Of a stretch of 59,842 bases of DNA, positions 8,076-16,316 are shown piece after piece (position 1 is the first letter of the stretch; every line of letters begins with the position of its first letter). A program made the translations under genes and the position numbers. The notes below the pieces were generated by a model. That model saw only the letters and a list, made by a program, of their open reading frames with translations. It was not told the origin of the DNA and ran no database searches. The stretch comes from Paenibacillus jilunlii. Its GTDB lineage: Bacteria; Bacillota; Bacilli; Paenibacillales; Paenibacillaceae. Location: contig NZ_FNGM01000001.1 of NCBI RefSeq assembly GCF_900102965.1, forward strand, positions 289,096 through 348,937, in the 5' to 3' direction.

Positions 8076-8906
8076 CTAGGGCTGCTTCGCTCCTGCCAAG
8101 GCAATCATCTGCACGACAGGGCGCGAGTCGCCGGTCAGCAGAGCCTCTTCAGCGTTCATCTGCGAGGAGCCGTCGCCGTCGAGGAAAATCCCTTCCCGCC
8201 CCCCGCCGGGGACGGTCTCCAGAATGGCTGTACGGAATGCCTCTGCCGTACAGCGCGTTGGCGTGACGATCAGCCACAGCTTCCCGTCCGCATTGTACAC
8301 CAGCCCCGAACGCATCCGCTGCTCGTCAGCATAGGGAAGATGCTCTGCGGCGGCCGCCGCCTGCCACAGCCCTTCATGCTGCAGGTTCATGCTGATGCCG
8401 CCCTGCGCCCAGTAATGCCCGCGGTCCGTGACGTCCAGCTCCTCTCCCGAGGAGACGACCTGAACCGACAGCGCTCCGCTGGCCCCGTCCCAGACCAGTG
8501 TTCCACGCGGGTATTTGGCGTTGAACCAGCCCGAGCCATACGCCCCTTGAACTCCGTTCACCGGGCGGTCATTCATGACCGCGACCGACAGCAGGTCGCT
8601 GCCGTAGAAGAAGCCGCCGTTAATCCCGTAGGCGGCAATCGGGCGCAGCGCTGAACCTGCGCTGCGCAGTAGGATGTCAGCAGGCTGAGCTGACATCATA
8701 TGCAGCTGCACCTGGGCGGAGCTGTCCGCCTGCAGGTAGCTGTATACGTGAGGGAGGCCATGGAAGGCCTCCCTCGGCTGCTGCGGCCTCGTCCACAGCA
8801 CGATGGCCACCGTAAGGGCCGCCGCTAAGAGAACGGCGGCCAGCCGCGGCTTGCGCTGCCATGCCCGGCGCAAGGCTGCACGGACAAACTCAGTTCGCGC
8901 CCACAT
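8076..8906 (-). CDS. Phosphodiester glycosidase-fold (NAGPA/DUF2233) membrane-anchored protein
   Basis: 276 residues with a basic N-terminus, one helix (about 22-40) and an extracytoplasmic NAGPA-type domain. Typical blocks are GINGGFFYGSDLLSVAV, GWFNAKYPRGTLVWDG, LVYNADGKLWLIV and GIFLDGDGSSQM. Bacterial members are thought to remove sugar phosphodiester caps or inhibit peptidases in cell-wall metabolism; the target here is unknown. Its start overlaps the end of the upstream M42 peptidase gene by 17 bases, so the pair is translationally linked. Confidence 0.85.
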   Translation of the reverse strand: MWARTEFVRAALRRAWQRKPRLAAVLLAAALTVAIVLWTRPQQPREAFHGLPHVYSYLQADSSAQVQLHMMSAQPADILLRSAGSALRPIAAYGINGGFFYGSDLLSVAVMNDRPVNGVQGAYGSGWFNAKYPRGTLVWDGASGALSVQVVSSGEELDVTDRGHYWAQGGISMNLQHEGLWQAAAAAEHLPYADEQRMRSGLVYNADGKLWLIVTPTRCTAEAFRTAILETVPGGGREGIFLDGDGSSQMNAEEALLTGDSRPVVQMIALAGAKQP

Positions 8907-9933
8907 AAGCCGCGAGCAGCTTGGCCGTGTTCAGCACAGCCTGCTTGTGGGTGCGCTCCATGGAGTGGGAGGCATGCACGCCGGGCCCGATCAGCGCGGC
9001 GCGGATATTGTTCCCGCCCCGCAGGGCGGCGGAAGCATCGGAGCCGTATTGCGGGTAGATGTCGACCGCAAACGGAATCGCCAGCCCGTTCGCCAGCTCA
9101 ATCAGCCTGCCGGTCATGGCATAGTCATACGGCCCGGAGGAATCCTTGGCGCAGATGGAGACATCGGTCTCCTTGCAGCTCAGGTCATCACCCATGGCGC
9201 CCATGTCAACGGCGATCATCTCGCTGATCTCACCGGGAATCCAGGCCGCGCCGTGACCGACCTCTTCATAATTGGAGATGAGCAGGGAAAGATTGTGCAG
9301 CGGTTTCCAGCCTTCGCGCTTAATGCTCTCCAGCAGACCCAGCAATGCCGCCACACTGGCTTTGTCGTCTAGATGGCGGGATTTGATATAGCCGCTCGGC
9401 GTGATCACCGCCCGGGCATCAAAGGAGATGAAGTCACCGACGGCAATGCCGAGCTTCAGCACGTCGTCTTTGGTGGAGACCACTTCGTCAATGCGGACCT
9501 CCATATTTTCCTCCGAACGTTTGAAATCACGCGCATCCGCGTAGACATGGACCGAGGGGTGGCTGCTCAGAATCGTGCCGGTGTAGGTTAATCCGGTACG
9601 GGTATGGATGACGCAATATTCATTTTCGATGCTGTTCATGGTGAAGCCGCCGACAGAGGTCAGGCGCAGCGTGCCGTTTGGCTTAACGGAGCGCACCATG
9701 GCTCCAAGTGTGTCCACATGGGCACTGATGCCGATGGTGCGTGTAGGGTCAAGTCCGGGGACGGTCAGAATCACTCCGCCTTTTTCGTTCCAGCTCAAGG
9801 GGACGCCCAGCGCTGCCGCTTCCTCGGCCACAAGCTTCATGACCTGTGCCGTGAAGCCGCTGGGGCTGGGGGTGTCCAGCAGTTTTTTTAGAACCGATAA
9901 GATATACGCCTCGTTAGGTTGAATGGTAAGCAA
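8890..9933 (-). CDS. M42 family metallo-aminopeptidase (FrvX/YtoP type)
   Basis: Cytoplasmic dinuclear zinc peptidase related to the glutamyl and deblocking aminopeptidases. Ligands and catalytic residues are visible in order: ISAHVDTLG, KSRHLDDKASVAALL, NYEEVGHGA (catalytic Glu), VDMGAMGDD and the late GPGVHASHSMERTH. The frame extends to an ATG at 9975, but AGGAGG followed 9 bases later by TTG 9933 gives the better start and a normal family length (347 residues). Downstream it overlaps the NAGPA-type gene by 17 bases. Confidence 0.9.
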   Translation of the reverse strand: MLTIQPNEAYILSVLKKLLDTPSPSGFTAQVMKLVAEEAAALGVPLSWNEKGGVILTVPGLDPTRTIGISAHVDTLGAMVRSVKPNGTLRLTSVGGFTMNSIENEYCVIHTRTGLTYTGTILSSHPSVHVYADARDFKRSEENMEVRIDEVVSTKDDVLKLGIAVGDFISFDARAVITPSGYIKSRHLDDKASVAALLGLLESIKREGWKPLHNLSLLISNYEEVGHGAAWIPGEISEMIAVDMGAMGDDLSCKETDVSICAKDSSGPYDYAMTGRLIELANGLAIPFAVDIYPQYGSDASAALRGGNNIRAALIGPGVHASHSMERTHKQAVLNTAKLLAAYVGAN

Positions 9934-10066
9934 GATTATAGTCCTCCTGTTTTTTATAAGCGATATAAACTGCACATGTTATTTTTAATTTTGGGTTAGG
10001 GTCATTTATATAGCTTTTCTATGAAACTATGGATTTATATTCACATTGATTTTCGTGCAGGTCAGC

Positions 10067-10387
10067 TTAGAGCTGGGATGTGCTGTTGGCAGATAAGCTA
10101 TCCTGATCCATCGACACCGCATCCAGGGAATTCCCCGCATCACGGAGCTTGTTCAGCTCTGCTGTAAGGCCCTTGATTTGCTTCTGCAGCTTATATTGGC
10201 GGAAAATGCCGTAGGAGCCGACAATAACCCCGCCGATCAGTGCACAGCCCAGAATGACCAGGATCAGCGGAATACTGACCACATCAAAATAGAAATTAAC
10301 CTCAACCGGGTCAACATTGATGACTGCGAACACAGCGGTCAGAAGGGCGAAGATCAGACCTAATATCAGTGACCATTGCAATCTCAT
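10067..10387 (-). CDS. LapA-domain (DUF1049) small membrane protein
   Basis: 106 residues with two hydrophobic helices (about 5-25 and 40-62) followed by a coiled-coil tail (LQKQIKGLTAELNKLRDA), the pattern of LapA/YciS-like proteins. In Escherichia coli LapA acts with LapB in LPS control; in Gram-positives the role is unknown. AAAGGAGG stands 7 bases before ATG 10387, so the longer frame to 10444 is not used. It stands alone, behind the pepF terminator. Confidence 0.85.
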   Translation of the reverse strand: MRLQWSLILGLIFALLTAVFAVINVDPVEVNFYFDVVSIPLILVILGCALIGGVIVGSYGIFRQYKLQKQIKGLTAELNKLRDAGNSLDAVSMDQDSLSANSTSQL

Positions 10388-10421
10388 GAAACTTCCTCCT
10401 TTGAGCATGGGTGACAAGATA

Positions 10422-10450
10422 AATCCCCTGCCCGCAAAGGGCAAGGGATT
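10422..10450 (-). terminator. pepF terminator
   Basis: The stem 10422-10433 / 10439-10450 has a U-G wobble if read on the minus strand but a C-A mismatch on the plus strand, which points to a minus-strand RNA. It is followed by TTTATCTT. Confidence 0.65.
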
Positions 10451-10473
10451 ACAGTAATACTAAGCTTAATGGC

Positions 10474-12264
10474 TTATTTGGTCAACTGTTCCATCTGCTC
10501 AATCACGCTTTCGAACACACTCATCGCTTCGCGGATCGGGGCAGGAGTGGACATGTCGACGCCTGCCTTGGAGAGAATGTTGATTGAATAATCACTGCCG
10601 CCGCTCTTTAAGAAGCCGAGGTACTTGTCGACCGCCGGTTTGCCGTCCTCCAGAATCTGCTTGGCGAAGCTGGTTGCCGCCGAGAAGCCGGTAGCGTATT
10701 TGTATACATAGAAGCTGTTGTAGAAATGCGGAATCCGCGCCCATTCCATCTCAATTTCCTTGTCAACCACCATATCCTTGCCGTAGTACTTGACATTCAG
10801 ATCATAGTAGATGGACGACAGGTCCTGAGGCGTCAGCGATTCGCCTTCTTCGGCGCGCTGGTGAATGATCTTTTCGAATTCAGCAAACATCGTTTGCCGG
10901 AATACAGTAGTGCGGAACTGGTCGGCATAATAAGTGAGCAGGTACATCTTTTCTTTTGGATCTGTGGATTTCTTGAGCAGATAATCCATCAGCAGCGCCT
11001 CGTTGGTCGTAGATGCCACTTCCGCAAGGAAAATGGTATACTGTGCATCCCTGTATTTCAGCGCATTGTCCGAATAGTAGGAATGCAGGGCGTGGCCCAT
11101 TTCATGCGCCAGCGTGAACATGCTGTTCAGGTTATCGTTATGGTTCAGCAGCACATATGGGTGCGTGCCGTAAGCTCCCCAGCTGTATGCGCCGGTTCGT
11201 TTGTTCTCATTTTCGTAGACATCAATCCAGCCTTTGTCGTAGCCTTCCTGCAGCACACTCAGATAATCCTCGCCGAGAGGCTTCAGGCCTTCTTTGGTAA
11301 TTTTCTTGGCTTCATCAAAAGTGATATCCAGCTTGTATTCATCCACCAGCGGTGCGAACAGGTCATACATATGTAACTCGTCAACGCCGAGCAGCTTCTG
11401 GCGCAGCTTCATGTAACGGTGCATCAGCGGCAGGCTCTCGTGAATCGTATCGATCAGGTTGGTGTAGACCTCTTTGGGAATATTGTCTCCGTAGAGGGAC
11501 ATTTCCAGCACGGAAGGATACTTGCGCACACGCGAGTAAAAGACATTTTTGTTTACGTTCGCGCTGAGTGTTGCTGCTATGGTGTTCTTTTGCTTGCCAT
11601 ACGTTTCGTAGACCGCTTTGAATGCATTTTTGCGCACCTCACGGTCGGGGCTTTCCAGAAATTGAATGTAGCTTCCGTGCGTCAGATCTACTTCCTTGCC
11701 TTCCTCGTTTTTGATCTTCGGGAACTTGAGGTCGGCATTGTTGAGCATGCTGAACACAGTTTGCGGGGCCTGGGCCAGCGTGCCAACCTGTGCAAGGAGT
11801 GCTTCCTCCGCTTTGGACAGGATATGCGCTTTCTCCCGCTTCATTTCTTTCAGGGTGAAGGTGTAATCCGAGAGGGAAGCGTCGGCAATGAACTGGTCCA
11901 GCTTCTCATCAGGCAAGGCCAGAATCTCCGGTGTGATAAAAGAAGTAGCTTCTCCGGCTTCCACTCCAAGCTTCTTTGCCTTTTGGGAAAGGGCCTGATA
12001 GGTTGGAGCCGCCGTATCTTCATCCTGGCGCATATGCGCGTAGACATACAGGCGCTCGGTCAGCAGGGACAGCTTGTCGTCCAGCTCGAAGCACTTTTTG
12101 AGTGCATCCGGTGAGTCCAGCTTGCCCTGAAAACCGGAGGCGCTGTGAATAAGCTCCTTGGCTTCCTTGTATTCCGCATCCCATTGCTCCTGCGAAGCAA
12201 ACATATCTTCAAGCTTCCAGCGGTTCTCGGCGGGCACTTCACTTCTCTTCAATAATTGTTCCAT
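10474..12264 (-). CDS. pepF: Oligoendopeptidase F (M3 family)
   Basis: Zinc peptidase of 596 residues that cleaves short peptides in the cytoplasm. The active site is HEMGH (about residue 384), with the third ligand in the following FLAEVASTTNEALL. The N-terminus matches normal PepF when it starts at ATG 12264 (MEQLLKRSEVPAENRWKLED), which has GAGGAGG 6-7 bases upstream. The same frame stays open for 42 more codons to ATG 12390, also behind a strong AAGGAGG, and this extension reads like a signal peptide (see 12265-12390). So a cytosolic form, an exported form or both may be made. Confidence 0.93.
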   Translation of the reverse strand: MEQLLKRSEVPAENRWKLEDMFASQEQWDAEYKEAKELIHSASGFQGKLDSPDALKKCFELDDKLSLLTERLYVYAHMRQDEDTAAPTYQALSQKAKKLGVEAGEATSFITPEILALPDEKLDQFIADASLSDYTFTLKEMKREKAHILSKAEEALLAQVGTLAQAPQTVFSMLNNADLKFPKIKNEEGKEVDLTHGSYIQFLESPDREVRKNAFKAVYETYGKQKNTIAATLSANVNKNVFYSRVRKYPSVLEMSLYGDNIPKEVYTNLIDTIHESLPLMHRYMKLRQKLLGVDELHMYDLFAPLVDEYKLDITFDEAKKITKEGLKPLGEDYLSVLQEGYDKGWIDVYENENKRTGAYSWGAYGTHPYVLLNHNDNLNSMFTLAHEMGHALHSYYSDNALKYRDAQYTIFLAEVASTTNEALLMDYLLKKSTDPKEKMYLLTYYADQFRTTVFRQTMFAEFEKIIHQRAEEGESLTPQDLSSIYYDLNVKYYGKDMVVDKEIEMEWARIPHFYNSFYVYKYATGFSAATSFAKQILEDGKPAVDKYLGFLKSGGSDYSINILSKAGVDMSTPAPIREAMSVFESVIEQMEQLTK

Positions 12265-12390
12265 AGAAATCCTCCTCGGATGATGGGATGTAGTAGGCAT
12301 ATTCTTCTGCGGTGCGGCGTATAAAGACAAATCTCCCGGCAGCAGGCTTAAGGCAAGCAGTAACGGGAGAGACTTGACAGTAAAGGACAT
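12265..12390 (-). other. In-frame signal-peptide-like extension of pepF
   Basis: 42 codons in frame with pepF. The peptide starts with one Lys, then the hydrophobic core LPLLLALSLL and a cleavage-like LSLYAA|PQ. AAGGAGG lies 8 bases before ATG 12390. Both this start and ATG 12264 have good ribosome sites. Confidence 0.55.
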
Positions 12391-12522
12391 AACATAAGCC
12401 TCCTTAGCACTTTAAGGTTGACTTAGTATGCCCTGCCAAATCCTGATTATTTATCCTATGACGTGTATTTATACTCCAATGTCAGGGTTTGAATACGCGC
12501 CCTTAAGAATGAGCCGCAAAAG

Positions 12523-12693
12523 TTATGCCACCAAGCTATAAATAATGAAGACAAAAGCCAAGGCAATCAGAATTACCGCAGTCAGTGCCATGCCGCGCTT
12601 GAGGCGCGGCGGCACCTTTTCCCTGCCCATGACCAGTACGGCTCCCAGGCATAGAACAACAATAATATAGATGACTAAATTCTCGTTATCCAT
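12523..12693 (-). CDS. Small two-helix membrane protein, 56 residues
   Basis: Starts with MDNENLVIYIIVVLCLGAV, has a basic loop (REKVPPRLKRG) and a second helix (ALTAVILIALAFVFIIYS), giving a hairpin membrane topology. The start lies 6 bases after the stop of the upstream gene, with AGAGGT about 11 bases ahead, so it is probably co-translated with it. Function unknown. The consistent topology and composition make it a likely real gene. Confidence 0.7.
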   Translation of the reverse strand: MDNENLVIYIIVVLCLGAVLVMGREKVPPRLKRGMALTAVILIALAFVFIIYSLVA

Positions 12694-12699
12694 CTGCGG

Positions 12700-12933
12700 C
12701 TAGACCTCTTTAAAGGCGGCCATGATGTTCTTGTACTCTTCTTCATTATCCTTGTACGATTCCTTGTTGAAGCGGTTGTTGACCCATTGCATCATGGCCG
12801 GACGGCTCATAAAAGTATGCGTTTCTTCTCCCCACTGGTCGGAAATCTCCCGGAGGACAATATAGCGCCCCTGAACCTCTACCGTCATCATATTCCATTT
12901 GTCTGTTTTGTATATTTCATGTTTTTTGATCAT
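12700..12933 (-). CDS. Hypothetical small soluble protein, 77 residues
   Basis: The open frame begins at 13068, but the upstream part overlaps the csp promoter on the other strand, and AGGGTGG lies 8 bases before ATG 12933 (ATG 12939 is an alternative). The protein is charged and rich in aromatic residues (WNMMTVEVQGRYIVLREI, MMQWVNNRFNKESYKDNEEE) without a membrane helix. I do not recognise a family. It precedes the two-helix membrane protein in one transcription unit and is divergent from csp. Confidence 0.65.
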   Translation of the reverse strand: MIKKHEIYKTDKWNMMTVEVQGRYIVLREISDQWGEETHTFMSRPAMMQWVNNRFNKESYKDNEEEYKNIMAAFKEV

Positions 12934-13031
12934 TTTCATTACCACCCTGGCGATTTTTGACTTTTGGCTCAATGATAACGCACGGGGTAAGTGAAAAGCA
13001 AATATTATCACTGGATAAGGGAAATCGTGGA

Positions 13032-13060
13032 TTGCTTTGCAGGCAGAGTTGGGGTATAAT
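13032..13060 (+). promoter_or_regulatory. Sigma-A promoter of csp
   Basis: TTGCTT (13032-13037), 17-base spacer, perfect TATAAT (13055-13060). The transcript would start near 13067, leaving a leader of about 40 bases, shorter than the cold-shock leaders of Escherichia coli cspA. Confidence 0.8.
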
Positions 13061-13105
13061 GTAAGCATACGTCATATATGGCGGTATTTTTAGGAGGTTG
13101 TTCAT

Positions 13106-13303
13106 TTGAAAGGTACAGTAAAATGGTTTAACGCAGAAAAAGGCTATGGTTTTCTTCAAGTAGAAGGCGGCGAAGATGTATTCGTTCACTTCTCAGCAAT
13201 TCAAGGCGACGGATTTAAGACTTTGGATGAAGGCCAAGCGGTAGAATTCGATATTACTGATGGTAACCGCGGTCCTCAAGCAGCTAACGTAGTTAAATTA
13301 TAA
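13106..13303 (+). CDS. Cold-shock-domain protein
   Basis: 65-residue single-stranded nucleic-acid chaperone of one OB-fold domain. RNP1 (KGYGFLQV) and RNP2 (VFVHFSAI) are intact and the Trp of VKWFN is present. TTG start at 13106 behind TAGGAGG. It has its own promoter (TTGCTT-N17-TATAAT) and terminator, so it is monocistronic. It matches CspB/CspD-type proteins; which paralogue it is cannot be said. Confidence 0.96.
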   Translation: MKGTVKWFNAEKGYGFLQVEGGEDVFVHFSAIQGDGFKTLDEGQAVEFDITDGNRGPQAANVVKL

Positions 13304-13390
13304 GAAACGGCTGGACAGCATGACTGTCGGTCACAACATATATTTTTGAAATGGCAGCACTTGCAAGAGTGGTAACCAGAAATTCAAAGC

Positions 13391-13421
13391 ACACAGTTCT
13401 TACGGGAACTGTGTTTTTTTG
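13391..13421 (+). terminator. csp terminator
   Basis: ACACAGTTC (13391-13399) pairs with GAACTGTGT (13406-13414), followed by TTTTTTTGTTTT. Confidence 0.9.
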
Positions 13422-13429
13422 TTTTACAG

Positions 13430-13700
13430 GAAAAGATACAAGCTCAAAATTGTGGTTCACTTGGAGGTAATTGTACGGCCAAGGCCCCGGGAAAGGAGAT
13501 TCAAGTGGAATTTGTTTACTTAGATTGGAGCAATGGCCTGCTTAAGAGGAGGTAGATGGAAAAAGTAGACTTATTTTGAGCGCAATCACCTGAAAGGGTG
13601 GGAACGGCCGGATTAGTTATCCTTTTTCCAACTATGGCATACGGAGGTGGGGGATTGGGGAAATTTAAGTTTACTTTTTCCACTTGGGCTTGCCGCCGGG
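13430..13700. repeat. Degenerate copy of the TAAGTGGAAAAAGG element
   Basis: Between the csp terminator and the MFS gene there is no gene. It contains AAGTGGAATTTG (13503), TGGAAAAAGTAGACTT (13557), CCTTTTTCCA (13621) and ACTTTTTCCACTTG (13673). These match in kind and orientation the four motif positions of the fuller copies at 50767-50962 and 59562-59694. Confidence 0.6.
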
Positions 13701-13713
13701 GCGAAGCAAGAGT

Positions 13714-14946
13714 CTAATAATCTTTTCTGCGCGAATAACGTCCAAAACCGAATCCTGTATCCACCAGATGTTTGGAGAAAAAACCGGCAAAGGCCAGCAG
13801 CGAAAAGCTCATTGCCACCACATAGAGAACGGTGCGTCCGGCATCTTCATAGATAAGTCCGCCAAAGGTGCCGCTCAGCAGACCGGCTGCGCTGGACCAG
13901 ACGACCGTAAAGACCGCCATACCGGTTGCACGGAGATGATCCGGGATAATCCGCGTAATGTACCGGACGGCCGTCACGTAGTATATGCCGAAGGAGACGC
14001 TGTGCATGGCCTGGATTGCAACAACGGCACCAGGCTCATTCGCCAGCGCCATGAACAGGAAACGTGCGGCGAACATCAGACTGGCAAAAGCGAGCAGAGG
14101 CAGCTCCTTGAACCTGTCACCGTATCTGCTCAGGGCAAAAAAGACGGGGATTTCGCTCAAGGCTGAGGCCAGCAGCGACCAGCCGACGATCTCATCACCT
14201 GCATTCATCGCTTTCAGGCTGAGTGTAAGGAACGCTTCATTCATTCTGTAGCCAATGGCCAGAACGAATACACTGCCGAAAAACCACAGCACTTCTTTTT
14301 GCAGCAAAATCTGTTTCAGTCCTCCAGCCTTGGCCGGCCCGGCTGCTGGATCAGCAGCGTGCTGCATATTCTCTTCGGTCCGCTTGGCATCCTTCAGCCC
14401 AATGGTGATTAGAAGCGCAATGATTACGATTACAATACAGACGGCTATGATGGAGGACGAGCCCAATGCTCTCAGCACATAACCGATCGTCAGCGCGAAA
14501 AAGGAGTAGCCCAGCGAGCCAAAAACCCGGATGGTAATGAAGTTGCGCCCATGACGCTGGGCAATTTTGATCGCCATCGTATCTGCAAGAGGGAATAGCG
14601 GGTAATAGAAGAAATAGAAAAGGGACAAAATAAGCATAACCACCCCAAAATCTGTGGCTCTTGCCAGGATGAGTGCAGTAACCAGTTGGCCTGCCAGAAG
14701 AATGGCCATGATTTTTTTGATGGTGCCCAGCCGGTCGCTGACCATGCTCCAGAACAGGTTGGACAGAATGGAGATCAGGGGTCCGATGGAATACAGGATT
14801 CCGATCTGCGGGCTGGTGAAGCCTAAATGGGTGTAGAATAAAGGAAAATAAGAGACGACAAGCACGCTGGTGCCGAAAAGTGTGAACATAAAGGATCGCA
14901 GCCAGTTTTGATCGCTGTACTGGCCGCTGCTCCGTCCTGGTGACAT
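13714..14946 (-). CDS. Major facilitator superfamily transporter
   Basis: 410 residues with about 12 membrane helices and a short C-terminal Arg/Lys tail. The N-half carries SDRLGTIKK between helices 2 and 3 (MFS signature A type), and the layout is that of the LacY/HcaT-like MFS_1_like group. The substrate is unknown. GGAGGA lies 11 bases before ATG 14946. It stands alone between the repeat zone and the divergent ytpB-like gene. Confidence 0.88.
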   Translation of the reverse strand: MSPGRSSGQYSDQNWLRSFMFTLFGTSVLVVSYFPLFYTHLGFTSPQIGILYSIGPLISILSNLFWSMVSDRLGTIKKIMAILLAGQLVTALILARATDFGVVMLILSLFYFFYYPLFPLADTMAIKIAQRHGRNFITIRVFGSLGYSFFALTIGYVLRALGSSSIIAVCIVIVIIALLITIGLKDAKRTEENMQHAADPAAGPAKAGGLKQILLQKEVLWFFGSVFVLAIGYRMNEAFLTLSLKAMNAGDEIVGWSLLASALSEIPVFFALSRYGDRFKELPLLAFASLMFAARFLFMALANEPGAVVAIQAMHSVSFGIYYVTAVRYITRIIPDHLRATGMAVFTVVWSSAAGLLSGTFGGLIYEDAGRTVLYVVAMSFSLLAFAGFFSKHLVDTGFGFGRYSRRKDY

Positions 14947-15097
14947 GATGCCTGCACTCCTCCGAATATGAAATACGGTTTGGTATCCATATACTTTAGT
15001 GATGAACGCGTTCTAGTATAGCATAAAGCATACCTCAGATGTCCGGGAAATTATTGTTTCTGAATCTTTCAAAGTTTTGCGAAAGTGATTTTGTTGT

Positions 15098-15126
15098 TTG
15101 TACAAATACGCTCTGCATATTATAAT
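15098..15126 (+). promoter_or_regulatory. Sigma-A promoter of the ytpB-like gene
   Basis: TTGTAC (15098-15103), 17-base spacer and TATAAT (15121-15126), 30 bases before the GTG start. Confidence 0.7.
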
Positions 15127-15155
15127 AATGGTGATTTGGATAAGGAGACAACAAT

Positions 15156-16253
15156 GTGGAGGCACTGTCATTGAATGAATTTGAGCAAGGCCGTTACCTT
15201 AGCCCTCGCGGCCCGATTGGGCTGATGAGCAGGGTCTACAAGTACGTGCTGCCGGAAGTGCGGGAATGTCTTCATTTCTGGCGCCAGGATGCGGAAGGGA
15301 TTCCCGATCCCGAGCTGCGGAAGCAAGCGCTTGCCAGCATTGAGACCAAAGAGTTTCACTGCCAGGGCGGCGGAATATATGCCGCCGGCAATTTGTCGAT
15401 GCGGCATATACTGATTCCGCTTATTGTTGCTTATCAAACGATCAGTGATTATCTGGACAACCTATGTGACCGCAGCACTTCTCTTGATCCTGCCGATTTC
15501 AGACTGCTGCATCAATCCATGCTGGACGCTATCAATCCCAAGGCTGAGCCTGTTAATTATTATGCGCTCCGCAGTGAGCAGAACGATGGCGGATATTTGC
15601 ACAGGCTTGTCCGCAAATGCCAGGAGATGACTGCGCAGCTGCCCGGTTATGCCGCGGCGGTTGAAGAGGTGCGTGGTCTGGCCGTACTCTATACGGATTT
15701 GCAGGTTTACAAACACATCCGCCCCGAACTCAGGGAGGCTGCCCTGAAGGAATGGTGGGAGGTGGAGGGCAAGGTGGCCCCGCATCTGCAGTGGAATGAG
15801 TTTGCGGCAGCAACGGGCTCTACCCTCGGCGTTTTTATGCTTTTTCTGGCTTCTTGTGATCCAAAGCTGAGCACCTCGGCAGCGGCTTCCATCCGGGCGG
15901 CATACTTTCCGCATTTATGCGGACTGCACATTATGCTGGACTACCTGATCGATCAGGATGAAGACCGGGCCGGCGGAGATCTCAATTTCTGCAATTATTA
16001 TGACACTAGCGATACCATGCTGAATCGGATCGCCTCCATTGTGGAGTGGGCCCGCAGGGATGTCCGGAATCTGCCCGAGACCTCCATGCATCGCATGGTC
16101 ATCGAAGGCTTGCTGGCACTGTATTTATCCGATCCGAAAGTCAGCGAACAGCGGGAGGTTCGCTCTGTATCCAGACGTCTCATGAGAAGAAGTCCACTGA
16201 CAAGACTGTTCTTCTTCGTGAACAGCCGTTGGATCCGCAGGCATATGTATTAG
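15156..16253 (+). CDS. ytpB: Tetraprenyl-beta-curcumene synthase (DUF2600, YtpB-like)
   Basis: 365-residue large-terpene synthase. In Bacillus subtilis YtpB turns heptaprenyl or tetraprenyl diphosphate into tetraprenyl-beta-curcumene, which a squalene-hopene-cyclase homologue then cyclises. The family's acidic motifs are present: DYLDNLCDR near residue 96 and DYLIDQDEDRAGGDLNFCNYY near 260, in place of the classical DDxxD. GTG start at 15156 behind AAGGAGA; an ATG two bases earlier is out of frame. A clear promoter precedes it. The cyclase gene is not in the window. pfkA follows after 63 bases and may be partly read from here. Confidence 0.88.
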   Translation: MEALSLNEFEQGRYLSPRGPIGLMSRVYKYVLPEVRECLHFWRQDAEGIPDPELRKQALASIETKEFHCQGGGIYAAGNLSMRHILIPLIVAYQTISDYLDNLCDRSTSLDPADFRLLHQSMLDAINPKAEPVNYYALRSEQNDGGYLHRLVRKCQEMTAQLPGYAAAVEEVRGLAVLYTDLQVYKHIRPELREAALKEWWEVEGKVAPHLQWNEFAAATGSTLGVFMLFLASCDPKLSTSAAASIRAAYFPHLCGLHIMLDYLIDQDEDRAGGDLNFCNYYDTSDTMLNRIASIVEWARRDVRNLPETSMHRMVIEGLLALYLSDPKVSEQREVRSVSRRLMRRSPLTRLFFFVNSRWIRRHMY

Positions 16254-16316
16254 AGGCTGTGGGGCATGATCTGATTAAAAACGGGCTCCGCACAATTTTA
16301 AGGAGGAACAAACAGG

